Assembly: GCF_018860965.1 (NCBI RefSeq)
Contig: NZ_JAHKQF010000018.1
Coordinates: 202,640 to 266,639 of the forward strand
Direction of reading: 5' to 3'
Length of the DNA stretch: 64,000 nt
Source of the DNA: Alteromonas sp. C1M14
GTDB lineage: Bacteria; Pseudomonadota; Gammaproteobacteria; Enterobacterales; Alteromonadaceae
Shown: positions 50,045 to 58,165 of the stretch, piece by piece
Layout of the letters: every line of letters begins with the position of its first letter
Position numbering within the stretch: position 1 is the first letter of the stretch
Notes under the pieces: model-generated
Told to the model about the DNA's origin: nothing
The model's database searches: none
What the model saw: only the letters and a program-made list of their open reading frames with translations
Made by a program: the position numbers and the translations under genes

Positions 50045-50407
50045 TTAGCCTTTAGCAATATCTTCAATAGTGCTGTTGAAACTGGCTTTGGTTTCACCCA
50101 TCGACGCTTCGTGGGCTTCTTTGGTGGCCACGTAGAATAGGCGTGCCATGAAGCCTTGACGCCAGGCTTCTCTTTCTTCTAGCGCTGCTTCATCTAAGGT
50201 CAATTGTTCGATCCCCGCAGCCAAGTCAATGCCTTGGGCTTTTGCTACCCGCTCTTGGGCATCCACTCGGTCATGTAGCACGTTTAATTCGCTGGCCAGC
50301 ACCATTACCATAGACATGAGTTGGTCGTAACCTTTGGTTTCGTTAAAGGTGGGACGTTTACCTTTGGCATGGCGGTTAACATGAATTTTTTGTTCATCAG
50401 TATGCAT
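50045..50407 (-). CDS. Small helical partner protein of the methyltransferase, paralogue 2 (unknown family)
   Basis: A 120-residue charged helical protein. The basic start HVNRHAKGKRPTFNET is followed by a probable coiled coil, LMSMVMVLASELNVLHDRVDAQER, and a second helix, REAWRQGFMARLFYVATKEAHEA. It aligns with the 119-residue protein encoded at 28050-28409 in layout and key positions (KG-x-RP-x-F, A-x-EL-x-V-x(3)-R-x-D-x(2)-ER). Its ATG overlaps the methyltransferase stop by one base (TAATG). Retention of this overlap in both cassettes argues for a functional pair. The longer open frame reaching 50458 only reads through the methyltransferase gene. Confidence 0.75.
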   Translation of the reverse strand: MHTDEQKIHVNRHAKGKRPTFNETKGYDQLMSMVMVLASELNVLHDRVDAQERVAKAQGIDLAAGIEQLTLDEAALEEREAWRQGFMARLFYVATKEAHEASMGETKASFNSTIEDIAKG

Positions 50408-51639
50408 TATGCGACCTCTTGTTTGGCGACAGGTTTGTGGGCAATGAGCACTTCCCAACCTCCACCGGGCGCAAATTCGCCGGCGGTAAAGTCTCTGTCA
50501 GCGACTTCATTGGCACTGTCTTCGGTATAGCCGGCTGCGGCGGCAGCGGCAAATTCCATCACCGCCATAGGCGCGGTATCAAATTTTACGTCCCCAGACG
50601 GGAAGCCCGCGTCTTGTGCAAGGGCTAATTGGTCGAGTTCTCGCATGGCTCCCCAAAAGGGTTCGTTGTTGTACCAGGTCTCATTGTCTAAAATGAACTG
50701 GGTGAAGGGATCCATTAAATCGAATGGGGGTAAATCGGCATGAATCATCAGGCCTCCAGGTGCAAGTAACCGCTCACACTCTTTGAAGATCTTGGGCATG
50801 GCCTTACCACTGGTTTCGTGCAGCATAATGTGGCTAACCACTAAGTCAAAATAGCCATCGTCGAATGTGGTTTCTTCGGCATTCATTTGGGCAAAGTTAA
50901 TGTTGTGTCCTAAGGCTTTAGCGCGAGCGTGGGCATAGCGAATAACCGGTCCACCCACGTCAATGCCCCAGATTTCTGCATCCGGGTAGTATTCTTTATA
51001 CGGCACCGTTGAGTGCCCCACAGTACAGCCCATATCCAAAATTCGACGGGGTTTGAAATTAGCATAGTTGCGGGTGATGTAGTTACACACTGAACGACCC
51101 ATATCGTCGTTGTAAGGACCGGCATAACCCATGGCGTAAAGGTAGACGCCACGGTCATAAATTAAACCTGCGGCAATATCATCCTCAGTCAGTTCTGTAC
51201 AGTAACCCCCTGGCATACAGTGAATATCCACGGCGCTAACATATTTAGGTGGCTCAAAACCGTCAGGCAGTACCAGATCGGCCTCTGATGAGGCGGACAA
51301 TGATTTGGCTTTTTCTATTAAACGAGGCAGTTCCCGCTCTGCACTCATTGCGGATGCTTCCCACAATAACTCCTGAGCAATACGGGTGGTGGAGGCGTAG
51401 AGCTGGAAGTAATCATTTTTTACCATGCCCTTACGAATATCATTACGATCCATGGGGTCTCGCCCCTGTTCCCGTTTAAACTTCGGCGCTACCCGTTTTG
51501 TAAATATGGGTTCTAGTCCCGGTAACAGGGCGTTTTGAATAAAGCCTTTTAAACTCTTGGCAAATTCTTGCCTTGAGGTTTCATCATGAGTCGCATCAGG
51601 CAGCATATCGTGCTGGGCCTGTTGAAAACAATTAAGCAT
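50407..51639 (-). CDS. Class I SAM-dependent methyltransferase-like protein, paralogue 2
   Basis: A 410-residue protein built like the one at 26824-28053. A helical N-terminal domain is followed by the shared block YVSAVDIHCMPGGY (paralogue 1: YVTIVDTHCMPGSY), then motif I LDMGCTVGHSTVPYKEYYPD and IDVGGPVIRYAHARAKALG, HIMLHETSGKAMPKI, and NNEPFWGAM. Motif I again reads GCTxGH instead of GCGTG, so this change is ancestral to the pair. The ATG at 51639 follows AGAGG at 7 bases; the GTG at 51645 is an alternative. It is divergent from HyuA. An Fnr/FixK-like box lies between them. Confidence 0.86.
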   Translation of the reverse strand: MLNCFQQAQHDMLPDATHDETSRQEFAKSLKGFIQNALLPGLEPIFTKRVAPKFKREQGRDPMDRNDIRKGMVKNDYFQLYASTTRIAQELLWEASAMSAERELPRLIEKAKSLSASSEADLVLPDGFEPPKYVSAVDIHCMPGGYCTELTEDDIAAGLIYDRGVYLYAMGYAGPYNDDMGRSVCNYITRNYANFKPRRILDMGCTVGHSTVPYKEYYPDAEIWGIDVGGPVIRYAHARAKALGHNINFAQMNAEETTFDDGYFDLVVSHIMLHETSGKAMPKIFKECERLLAPGGLMIHADLPPFDLMDPFTQFILDNETWYNNEPFWGAMRELDQLALAQDAGFPSGDVKFDTAPMAVMEFAAAAAAGYTEDSANEVADRDFTAGEFAPGGGWEVLIAHKPVAKQEVA

Positions 51640-51756
51640 GTTCACACCTCTTCTCGATGTTTATTACTGCAATGTGGGGTATGCCATCTATTTAATGACC
51701 AAAAACAGGTGGCGGGCTGACAGAACTCAATATAAATCTGCAATTCACGATGCGCA

Positions 51757-51770
51757 TTGACAAATGTCAT
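51757..51770. promoter_or_regulatory. Fnr/FixK-like box TTGAC-AAAT-GTCAT
   Basis: FixK-type half-sites with one end mismatch. It lies in the divergent promoter between the second methyltransferase gene and the HyuA gene, 86 bases before the HyuA start. Confidence 0.5.
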
Positions 51771-51855
51771 TGCAGGCCTTCACCAGACCTATAGGCTAAT
51801 TTCCCACTTGCTTGTAAGCATCAGCATACCTGGATAGATATTGAGGGGAATAAAC

Positions 51856-53916
51856 ATGAGTTATCGATTGGGCGTCGACGTCGGCGGTACCTTTACAGAT
51901 TTGCTACTAATTAATGAACAAACCGGACAAACCTATACGGCCAAAGTGCCATCTACACCCCATGATTCATCGGTGGGTGTACTTAACGGTGTTGCCCGTA
52001 TTTGCGATGAGTCGGGCGTAGATCCAAAACAAATTCAACGTGTTATGCACGGTACAACGGTTGCTACTAATGCGGTACTTACCGGCAAGGGCGCAAAAGT
52101 TGGCCTAGTTACCACCAAAGGGTATGAGCAAACCTTGCAAGTGGCACGTTCCTTTTGCCCTGGTGGTTTGGGCGGTTGGGTTTCGTTTGTAAAGAAACCT
52201 CTCCTTGCGCCACTTGAGCTAACCATTGGTGCTTCTGAGCGCATCGATGCCAAAGGCAAGGTGGTGACTTCTATTGATGAAGACACCCTGCGGACAGATT
52301 TAAAAGCCCTGCACGCCAAGGGCGAAGTAGAGGCGTTAACGATTTGCTTGATCAACGCTTATATCAACGGCGAGCATGAGGAGCGGGTACGGGAAATTGC
52401 TTCAGAAATCTTTGTTGATGTGCCTATCTCCATTTCCTGCGACGTGGTGCCAGAAATGCAAGAGTATGAGCGCACTGAAACCACAGTGGTTAACTCATAC
52501 GTACGTCCTGAAGTGTCTAAGTATGTACACAACTTGCAAAACGCCTTGGTTGATCGCATGGGCGAAGACGTACAACTGTCTATTTTGCGTTCTGATGGCG
52601 GTCTTGCCTCGGGTCGCGCTTCTGCAGACTCTCCGGTTAACTTGCTAATGTCAGGCCCAGCGGGTGGGGTATCAGGTGCCATTTATTTTTGTAGCCGCGC
52701 GGGATACGACAACATCCTAACCTTTGATATGGGCGGTACGTCCACAGACGTGGCACTGATTCAAAACTCCAAAGCCAAAGTCCGCCGGGAAACTATTGTG
52801 GGCGATGTGCGCGTTAGAGCGCCGTCAGTGGATGTGCGTACCGTGGGTGCGGGTGGTGGTTCTATTGCCTTTGTTCCTGAATTAACCAAAGCATTGCGGG
52901 TAGGCCCAGAGTCTGCGGGCGCAGTGCCTGGTCCGGCGGCGTATATGAAAGGCGGCACCGAACCTACCGTTTGTGATGCCAACGTCGTATTGGGCTACTT
53001 ACCTTCGGATGTGCAGCTTGGTGGCGCCATGGCTATCGACCGTGAGGCAGCGGTTACCGCCGTTACTAAAGTGGCTGACGGCATGGGCATCGATGTGATG
53101 GAAGCCGCTGAAGGGATCATCAAAATTGCCAACGAAGCCATGTTTGGTGCCTTGCGCCTAGTATCCGTTGAGCAAGGTTATGACCCTCGGGATTTTGCTT
53201 TAGTGGGTTTTGGCGGTGCCGGCCCCTTGCATGCCAATGCGCTGGGTATTCTTACTGAAGCTTGGCCGGTGATAGTACCGCCGGGGCCTGGAGTACTGTG
53301 TGCCTATGGCGATGCCACCACACAGGTACAGGATGAAGCCGCTCGTACTTATTTAACCTTGGCCCAGGATACCACTACACAGATGCTGCTTAAGGATCTC
53401 AACGAACTTACGGCTAAGGCGTCAGAATCTTTGATAGCCGATGGCATTGCCCAAGCTGACTTGATTGTTGAATATCAAGCGGATCTTCGTTACGCCGGAC
53501 AAGCCTTTGAAATTAGCGTTGAATTTACCACCGATGAACTAGAAGAGCGCGGTTTAGCGGTACTCACCGACCCCTTCGACAACGAACACGAAAAGCTGTT
53601 TACCTTTAAGTTGGGCAATGGCCACGAAATCTTAATGATCCGTGCCGTAGTTAAAGCGAAGTCGGGCTCTATTGCCGAACGTCGCCTCGGCGAAGCAACG
53701 TTGTCGCTGGCTGACTGTAAAGTACAAGATACCCGTTTTTATTACGACGGTGCGTGGCATGAAGGGGCTATTTACGAACGCAGCAAATTACACACTAAGT
53801 TAGTTGTTCCAGGTCCGGCCATTGTCAGTGAAATGGATTCAACCACCGTGGTGTTACCAGGGTATGAAGCCAACATTGATAGCGTTGGAAACCTTTTAAT
53901 CAATCCGTGTAAATAG
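51856..53916 (+). CDS. Hydantoinase/oxoprolinase family, subunit A (HyuA-like)
   Basis: A 686-residue ASKHA-type ATPase subunit. It starts YRLGVDVGGTFTDLLLI, the first phosphate-binding loop. VMHGTTVATNAVLTGKGAKVGLVTTKGYE follows, and the second loop is LTFDMGGTSTDVAL, with VGAGGGSIAFV after it. This family (N-methylhydantoinase, 5-oxoprolinase, acetone carboxylase, caprolactamase) uses ATP to open lactam or imide rings or to activate carbonyls. The ATG at 51856 has GAGGGG upstream. The B subunit follows after 13 bases. Pairing with a LeuC/LeuD operon is unusual and suggests that the ring-opened product is an unsaturated diacid or becomes one. Confidence 0.94.
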   Translation: MSYRLGVDVGGTFTDLLLINEQTGQTYTAKVPSTPHDSSVGVLNGVARICDESGVDPKQIQRVMHGTTVATNAVLTGKGAKVGLVTTKGYEQTLQVARSFCPGGLGGWVSFVKKPLLAPLELTIGASERIDAKGKVVTSIDEDTLRTDLKALHAKGEVEALTICLINAYINGEHEERVREIASEIFVDVPISISCDVVPEMQEYERTETTVVNSYVRPEVSKYVHNLQNALVDRMGEDVQLSILRSDGGLASGRASADSPVNLLMSGPAGGVSGAIYFCSRAGYDNILTFDMGGTSTDVALIQNSKAKVRRETIVGDVRVRAPSVDVRTVGAGGGSIAFVPELTKALRVGPESAGAVPGPAAYMKGGTEPTVCDANVVLGYLPSDVQLGGAMAIDREAAVTAVTKVADGMGIDVMEAAEGIIKIANEAMFGALRLVSVEQGYDPRDFALVGFGGAGPLHANALGILTEAWPVIVPPGPGVLCAYGDATTQVQDEAARTYLTLAQDTTTQMLLKDLNELTAKASESLIADGIAQADLIVEYQADLRYAGQAFEISVEFTTDELEERGLAVLTDPFDNEHEKLFTFKLGNGHEILMIRAVVKAKSGSIAERRLGEATLSLADCKVQDTRFYYDGAWHEGAIYERSKLHTKLVVPGPAIVSEMDSTTVVLPGYEANIDSVGNLLINPCK

Positions 53917-53929
53917 TGGGGGTACAACA

Positions 53930-55798
53930 ATGAGTGCACAAATTATAGAAACCAATGCAACCCCGCTAAAACGGGTTGATGTAGACGGCGTTACCGTTGA
54001 TATTATCGAAAATGCTTTACGTAATGCCCGTGAAGAAATGGATGCGGTGTTGTTTAGAACCGCCATGTCGCCGGGTATTCGTGAACAGGGCGATTGCTTT
54101 CCGTTGATTGCCAACCGCGAGGGCAAGATGGTGGTAGGCCAAATGGGCTCCTTTATCACCGGTTTTACCAGTATGTATGAAGGTAAATTGGAAGAAGGTG
54201 ACATCATTCTTACCAACGACCCTTATATGTGTAATGGCGCTGTGTCTCACCTGAACGACTGGCTAGTACTGGTGCCGGTATTTAAAGGGGGGCGACACAT
54301 CGCGTGGGCGGCTATGTTCGGACACATGTCTGATAACGGTGGTATGGTGCCGGGCTCCATGCCTATCGAAGCAAGTACCATCTTCCAAGAAGGGGTAAGA
54401 ATTCCGCCAACGAAGTTGTACAAGCAAGGGGTGCTGCAAGAAGAAATTCTGGAGATGATCTTGCACAACGTGCGCACACCTGAATGGAACCGCTTTGATT
54501 TAAATGCTTTAGTGGCGGCTTGTAATACCGCAGCAAAACGTTGTTACGAATTGGCTGAGCGCTTTGGTGATGACGTGTTCGATTCCACCATGCAAATTAT
54601 GCTTGAGCGTAACAAAATGGCCATGGGTGAAATCATCAAGATGTTCATCCCTGAAGAGCCCCGTGAATTTTCCGATTACCTGTGTGATGACGGTAAAGGC
54701 ATGGGACCTTACAAAATTAATTGTAAGATGTGGCGGGAAGGCGAAAAGGTGATTTTTGACTTCGACGGCACTGATCCCCAAGCCCAAAGTTCGGTTAACT
54801 TCTTCCTTAACGAAGAAATGTTCAAGATGTTCTTTGGTTCGTTCACCATTAATGTGGTGGATCCGCAAATTATCTTTAACGATGGCTTCTACGACCTTGT
54901 GGATGTCCGTATTCCTGAAGGAACACTGCTTAAACCTACCTACCCTGCAGCCTTGTCTGGACGTACCCATGCCCTTGGACGGATATTTGATATCCTCGGA
55001 GCTTTGTTAGGTATGGGCGCACCTGAGCAACTGCTTAATGCGGCAGGCTTTTCTGATTCTCCCCATTTGTTCTACTCGGGCTATGATGACGACAACAAGT
55101 GGTTCCAATTATTTCAGATTGGCTTTGGTGGTATTCCTGGACGACCTGTGGGCGACGGTCCAGATGGCCATTCCTTATGGCCGGGCTTTACTAATGTACC
55201 TAATGAGTTTATCGAATCTTACTTCCCTATGCGTATTGAAACTTACGAGTCCATACCGGATTCAGGTGGTGCCGGTAAGCACCGTGGCGGTAATGGGTTA
55301 ACGGTGGCATATCGCTTCTTGTGTGACGGTGAAATTGCTATCCATGACGATCGCTGGTTAGTGCCGCCTTGGGGCGTAAACGGCGGTGAACCGGGCCTAC
55401 GCGGGACTAAGCGCTTAGCGCGGGCCGATGGCACAGAAGTCTGGTTGCCGTCTAAGTGTGAAAACATCAAGGTGAAAGCCGGTGATCTGTTGCACTTCAA
55501 CACTTGGGGTGGCGGTGGCTGGGGCGACCCTCTTGAGCGTGATCCTCAGTTAGTGCTCGATGATGTTAATCGTAGATTGGCCACCGTGGAAGGGGCGAAA
55601 GCCTACGGCGTGGTCATAGTTGATGGCAGTGTCGATAAACAAGCAACCGAAGCATTACGAGCCGAAATTAGCACCACCCGCGGCGAATTGAGTACCTTTA
55701 ACAAAGGCGGCTCTATCGAAGAAATCAAAGCCCGTTGTTTGGCTGAGACGGGTATCGAACCGCCGATGACACCAACGTTCCAAAAAAGCGAAAGCTAA
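53930..55798 (+). CDS. Hydantoinase/oxoprolinase family, subunit B (HyuB-like)
   Basis: A 622-residue subunit. It has the conserved MDAVLFRTAMSPGIREQGDCFPLI block, GDIILTNDPYMCNGAVSHLNDW, the metal-site-like HIAWAAMFGHMSDNGGMVPGSM, and PDSGGAGKHRGGNGLTVAYRFL near the C-terminus. It forms the catalytic complex with HyuA. Length is at the upper end for HyuB because of a C-terminal extension after ERDPQLVLDDV. The histidine/aspartate residues expected for the metal site are present. It is co-transcribed with hyuA and may be separated from the downstream LeuC-like gene by a GC-rich hairpin. Confidence 0.94.
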   Translation: MSAQIIETNATPLKRVDVDGVTVDIIENALRNAREEMDAVLFRTAMSPGIREQGDCFPLIANREGKMVVGQMGSFITGFTSMYEGKLEEGDIILTNDPYMCNGAVSHLNDWLVLVPVFKGGRHIAWAAMFGHMSDNGGMVPGSMPIEASTIFQEGVRIPPTKLYKQGVLQEEILEMILHNVRTPEWNRFDLNALVAACNTAAKRCYELAERFGDDVFDSTMQIMLERNKMAMGEIIKMFIPEEPREFSDYLCDDGKGMGPYKINCKMWREGEKVIFDFDGTDPQAQSSVNFFLNEEMFKMFFGSFTINVVDPQIIFNDGFYDLVDVRIPEGTLLKPTYPAALSGRTHALGRIFDILGALLGMGAPEQLLNAAGFSDSPHLFYSGYDDDNKWFQLFQIGFGGIPGRPVGDGPDGHSLWPGFTNVPNEFIESYFPMRIETYESIPDSGGAGKHRGGNGLTVAYRFLCDGEIAIHDDRWLVPPWGVNGGEPGLRGTKRLARADGTEVWLPSKCENIKVKAGDLLHFNTWGGGGWGDPLERDPQLVLDDVNRRLATVEGAKAYGVVIVDGSVDKQATEALRAEISTTRGELSTFNKGGSIEEIKARCLAETGIEPPMTPTFQKSES

Positions 55799-55824
55799 CT
55801 TTTACTAGGTTTTTCACTGTATAA

Positions 55825-55847
55825 ATCGCCGGCAAATTGCCGGCGAT
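55825..55847 (+). terminator. GC-rich hairpin after HyuB (possible terminator or processing site)
   Basis: ATCGCCGGC / GCCGGCGAT around AAATT. Only CTTGTC follows, so read-through into the LeuC-like gene is likely. Confidence 0.5.
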
Positions 55848-55910
55848 CTTGTCAATGCCCAAACGTCATTTTCTATATGCACAGTCTGTACTGTGCCGGA
55901 GACTTAAATT

Positions 55911-57353
55911 ATGTCTGCAGCCAAAATACCAATTAACGCACCTAAAACCCTTTACGATAAGTTGTGGGCACGGCGTTGTGTTCACCAATACGAAGACGGT
56001 ATGGCACTGATCTACATCGACCGTCACATCGTGCACGAAGTTTCGTCGGCCCAAGCTTTTGAAGGTCTTAAAGTGGCCAAGCGCGAACCCTGGCGTCGCA
56101 GCTCAGTGATTGCTACCCCTGATCACAACGTACCCACCACCGACCGGGATTTGGGCATTGCCGGTATCGAAGACGATGTATCCCGCATTCAGGTACAAAC
56201 CCTAGACGACAACTGTCATCACTTTGGGGTAAAACAGTTTGCCCTAAATGATACCCGCCAGGGCATTGTGCACGTTATTGCCCCCGAGCAAGGCTTAACC
56301 TTGCCTGGCATGACTGTGGTTTGTGGCGATTCTCACACTGCCACCCACGGTGCTTTTGCCGCGTTAGGTGTAGGTATTGGCACCAGCGAGGTAGAGCATG
56401 TACTGGCTACGCAAACGCTGATCCAACGCAAAGCCAAGAACATGCTAATTGAGGTGAATGGTGAACTCGGATTGGGCGTTACCGCTAAAGACATCGTGCT
56501 ATACGTAATAGGCCAGATAGGCACCGCAGCCGGTACCGGCTGCACCATCGAATTTGCTGGCAGCGCCATCACCGGCTTGAGTATGGAAGGACGTATGACC
56601 TTGTGTAACATGGCCATTGAGGCCGGTGCTCGGGCAGGGCTAGTAGCCTTTGATCAAACCACCGCCGATTATGTGCAGGGTCGCCCCTATGCCCCTAAAG
56701 GCGAGCAATGGCAGCAGGCAATGTTGCAGTGGCAAGACTTGCATTCTGACGACGGCGCGTATTTTGACCAGATATATCGTTATGATGCGACGGATATTCG
56801 CCCTCAGGTTAGCTGGGGGACGTCACCAGAAATGGTGGTGGCGGTGGATGACACCGTTCCAGACCCCCAGCAACCCCAGTTTGAAGGCAAAACCAAAGAC
56901 TATACAAAAGCACTTAATTATATGGGCTTAACTCCAGGCCAAGCGATGACCGATATTCAGCTAGACCGTGTGTTTGTGGGCTCGTGTACTAATTCGCGCA
57001 TCGAAGATATTCGCGCTGTGGCGCAGGTGGTAAAGGGCAAAAAAGTCGCCGCTAGCGTAAAACAGGCTTTAGTGGTGCCAGGCTCGGGCTTGGTTAAAGA
57101 GCAAGCCGAAGCTGAAGGGTTAGATAAAATCATACTGGCGGCGGGCTTTGAATGGCGGGAGCCAGGTTGTTCAATGTGTTTAGCCATGAATGCCGACCGT
57201 CTGATGGCAAAAGAGCACTGCGCGTCTACCTCAAACCGTAATTTTGAAAGTCGCCAAGGTAGCGGCGGGCGCACTCACTTAGTGAGCCCCGCAATGGCCG
57301 CGGCGGCTGCCACTGCCGGTCATTTTGTTGATATTAGCAAGGAGAGTTTGTAG
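55911..57353 (+). CDS. 3-isopropylmalate dehydratase-type large subunit (LeuC-like), copy 2
   Basis: A 480-residue aconitase-superfamily subunit very close to textbook LeuC. It has [65 protein letters not shown], the cluster cysteines in [13 protein letters not shown] and [15 protein letters not shown], and [29 protein letters not shown]. Sequence alone would allow isopropylmalate isomerase activity, but there is no leuA or leuB and the gene follows HyuAB, so a catabolic hydratase role on a citraconate/maleate-type acid is more likely. GGAG precedes the ATG, and the small-subunit gene follows after 2 bases. Confidence 0.94.
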   Translation: MSAAKIPINAPKTLYDKLWARRCVHQYEDGMALIYIDRHIVHEVSSAQAFEGLKVAKREPWRRSSVIATPDHNVPTTDRDLGIAGIEDDVSRIQVQTLDDNCHHFGVKQFALNDTRQGIVHVIAPEQGLTLPGMTVVCGDSHTATHGAFAALGVGIGTSEVEHVLATQTLIQRKAKNMLIEVNGELGLGVTAKDIVLYVIGQIGTAAGTGCTIEFAGSAITGLSMEGRMTLCNMAIEAGARAGLVAFDQTTADYVQGRPYAPKGEQWQQAMLQWQDLHSDDGAYFDQIYRYDATDIRPQVSWGTSPEMVVAVDDTVPDPQQPQFEGKTKDYTKALNYMGLTPGQAMTDIQLDRVFVGSCTNSRIEDIRAVAQVVKGKKVAASVKQALVVPGSGLVKEQAEAEGLDKIILAAGFEWREPGCSMCLAMNADRLMAKEHCASTSNRNFESRQGSGGRTHLVSPAMAAAAATAGHFVDISKESL

Positions 57354-57355
57354 CC

Positions 57356-58000
57356 ATGAAACCCTTTATTTCACACTCGGGTAAAATGCTGCCCTTCGAC
57401 CGTGCTAACGTAGATACCGATGCTATCTTGCCCAAACAGTACCTGAAATCCATTAGCAAGTTTGGTTACGGCGATTGGTTGTTTGACGATTTACGCTACC
57501 TCGATAGTGGAGACGTAAGAACGGATCCTGCAAGTCGGCGTTTAAACCCTGACTTTATTTTAAATCAGCCCCAATACAAGGGGGCCTCAGTATTGGTGGC
57601 TCGGGAAAACTTTGGTTGTGGCTCTAGTCGAGAGCATGCGGTATGGGCGTTGCGGGATTACGGTATTCAGGTTGTGCTGGCGCCTAGTTTTGCCGATATT
57701 TTTTATAACAATTGCTTTAAAAATGGCATTTTACCGCTGGCTTTACCCAATGAGATCATCGATAAGTTATTTAGTCAGGTAGATATCTACCCCGACTATA
57801 AATTACATGTGGATCTTGAGTCGCTAACCCTTCATGACGAGTACGATCTTCAATGTAATTTCGAGCTAGATGACGCGCGTCGACAAAACCTGTTATTGGG
57901 GCGGGATGATATCTCGGTAACACTTATGCAGCGGGATAAAATCACAGGGTTTGAGGCAGATTTACAGCAACAAGAGCCTTGGTTGTTCACCCTAACATAA
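57356..58000 (+). CDS. 3-isopropylmalate dehydratase-type small subunit (LeuD-like), copy 2
   Basis: A 214-residue subunit. It has FDRANVDTDAILPKQYLKSISKFGYGDWLF, the loop of isopropylmalate isomerases (PKQYLKSI), and then RRLNPDFILNQPQYKGASVLVA, NFGCGSSREHAVWALRDYGIQVVLAP and SFADIFYNNCFKNGILPLAL. It pairs with the upstream large subunit; GGAGAG at the end of that gene is its ribosome site. In contrast to copy 1, its specificity loop matches LeuD closely, so the two hydratases probably act on different acids. Confidence 0.94.
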   Translation: MKPFISHSGKMLPFDRANVDTDAILPKQYLKSISKFGYGDWLFDDLRYLDSGDVRTDPASRRLNPDFILNQPQYKGASVLVARENFGCGSSREHAVWALRDYGIQVVLAPSFADIFYNNCFKNGILPLALPNEIIDKLFSQVDIYPDYKLHVDLESLTLHDEYDLQCNFELDDARRQNLLLGRDDISVTLMQRDKITGFEADLQQQEPWLFTLT

Positions 58001-58165
58001 AGCAAGAATGAGCACGGCTAGCGCGTCACCACATTGTAATTCGTTGCGGTATTGGTAAGTTTGTTATCCGACTTTGGTCGGTTTATTAACGGCGATCAAT
58101 GAACTTGTGCCAGAATATGGCAAGATGCAATGTAAATGATAATAGTGAACACGTGGAGAACGCGT

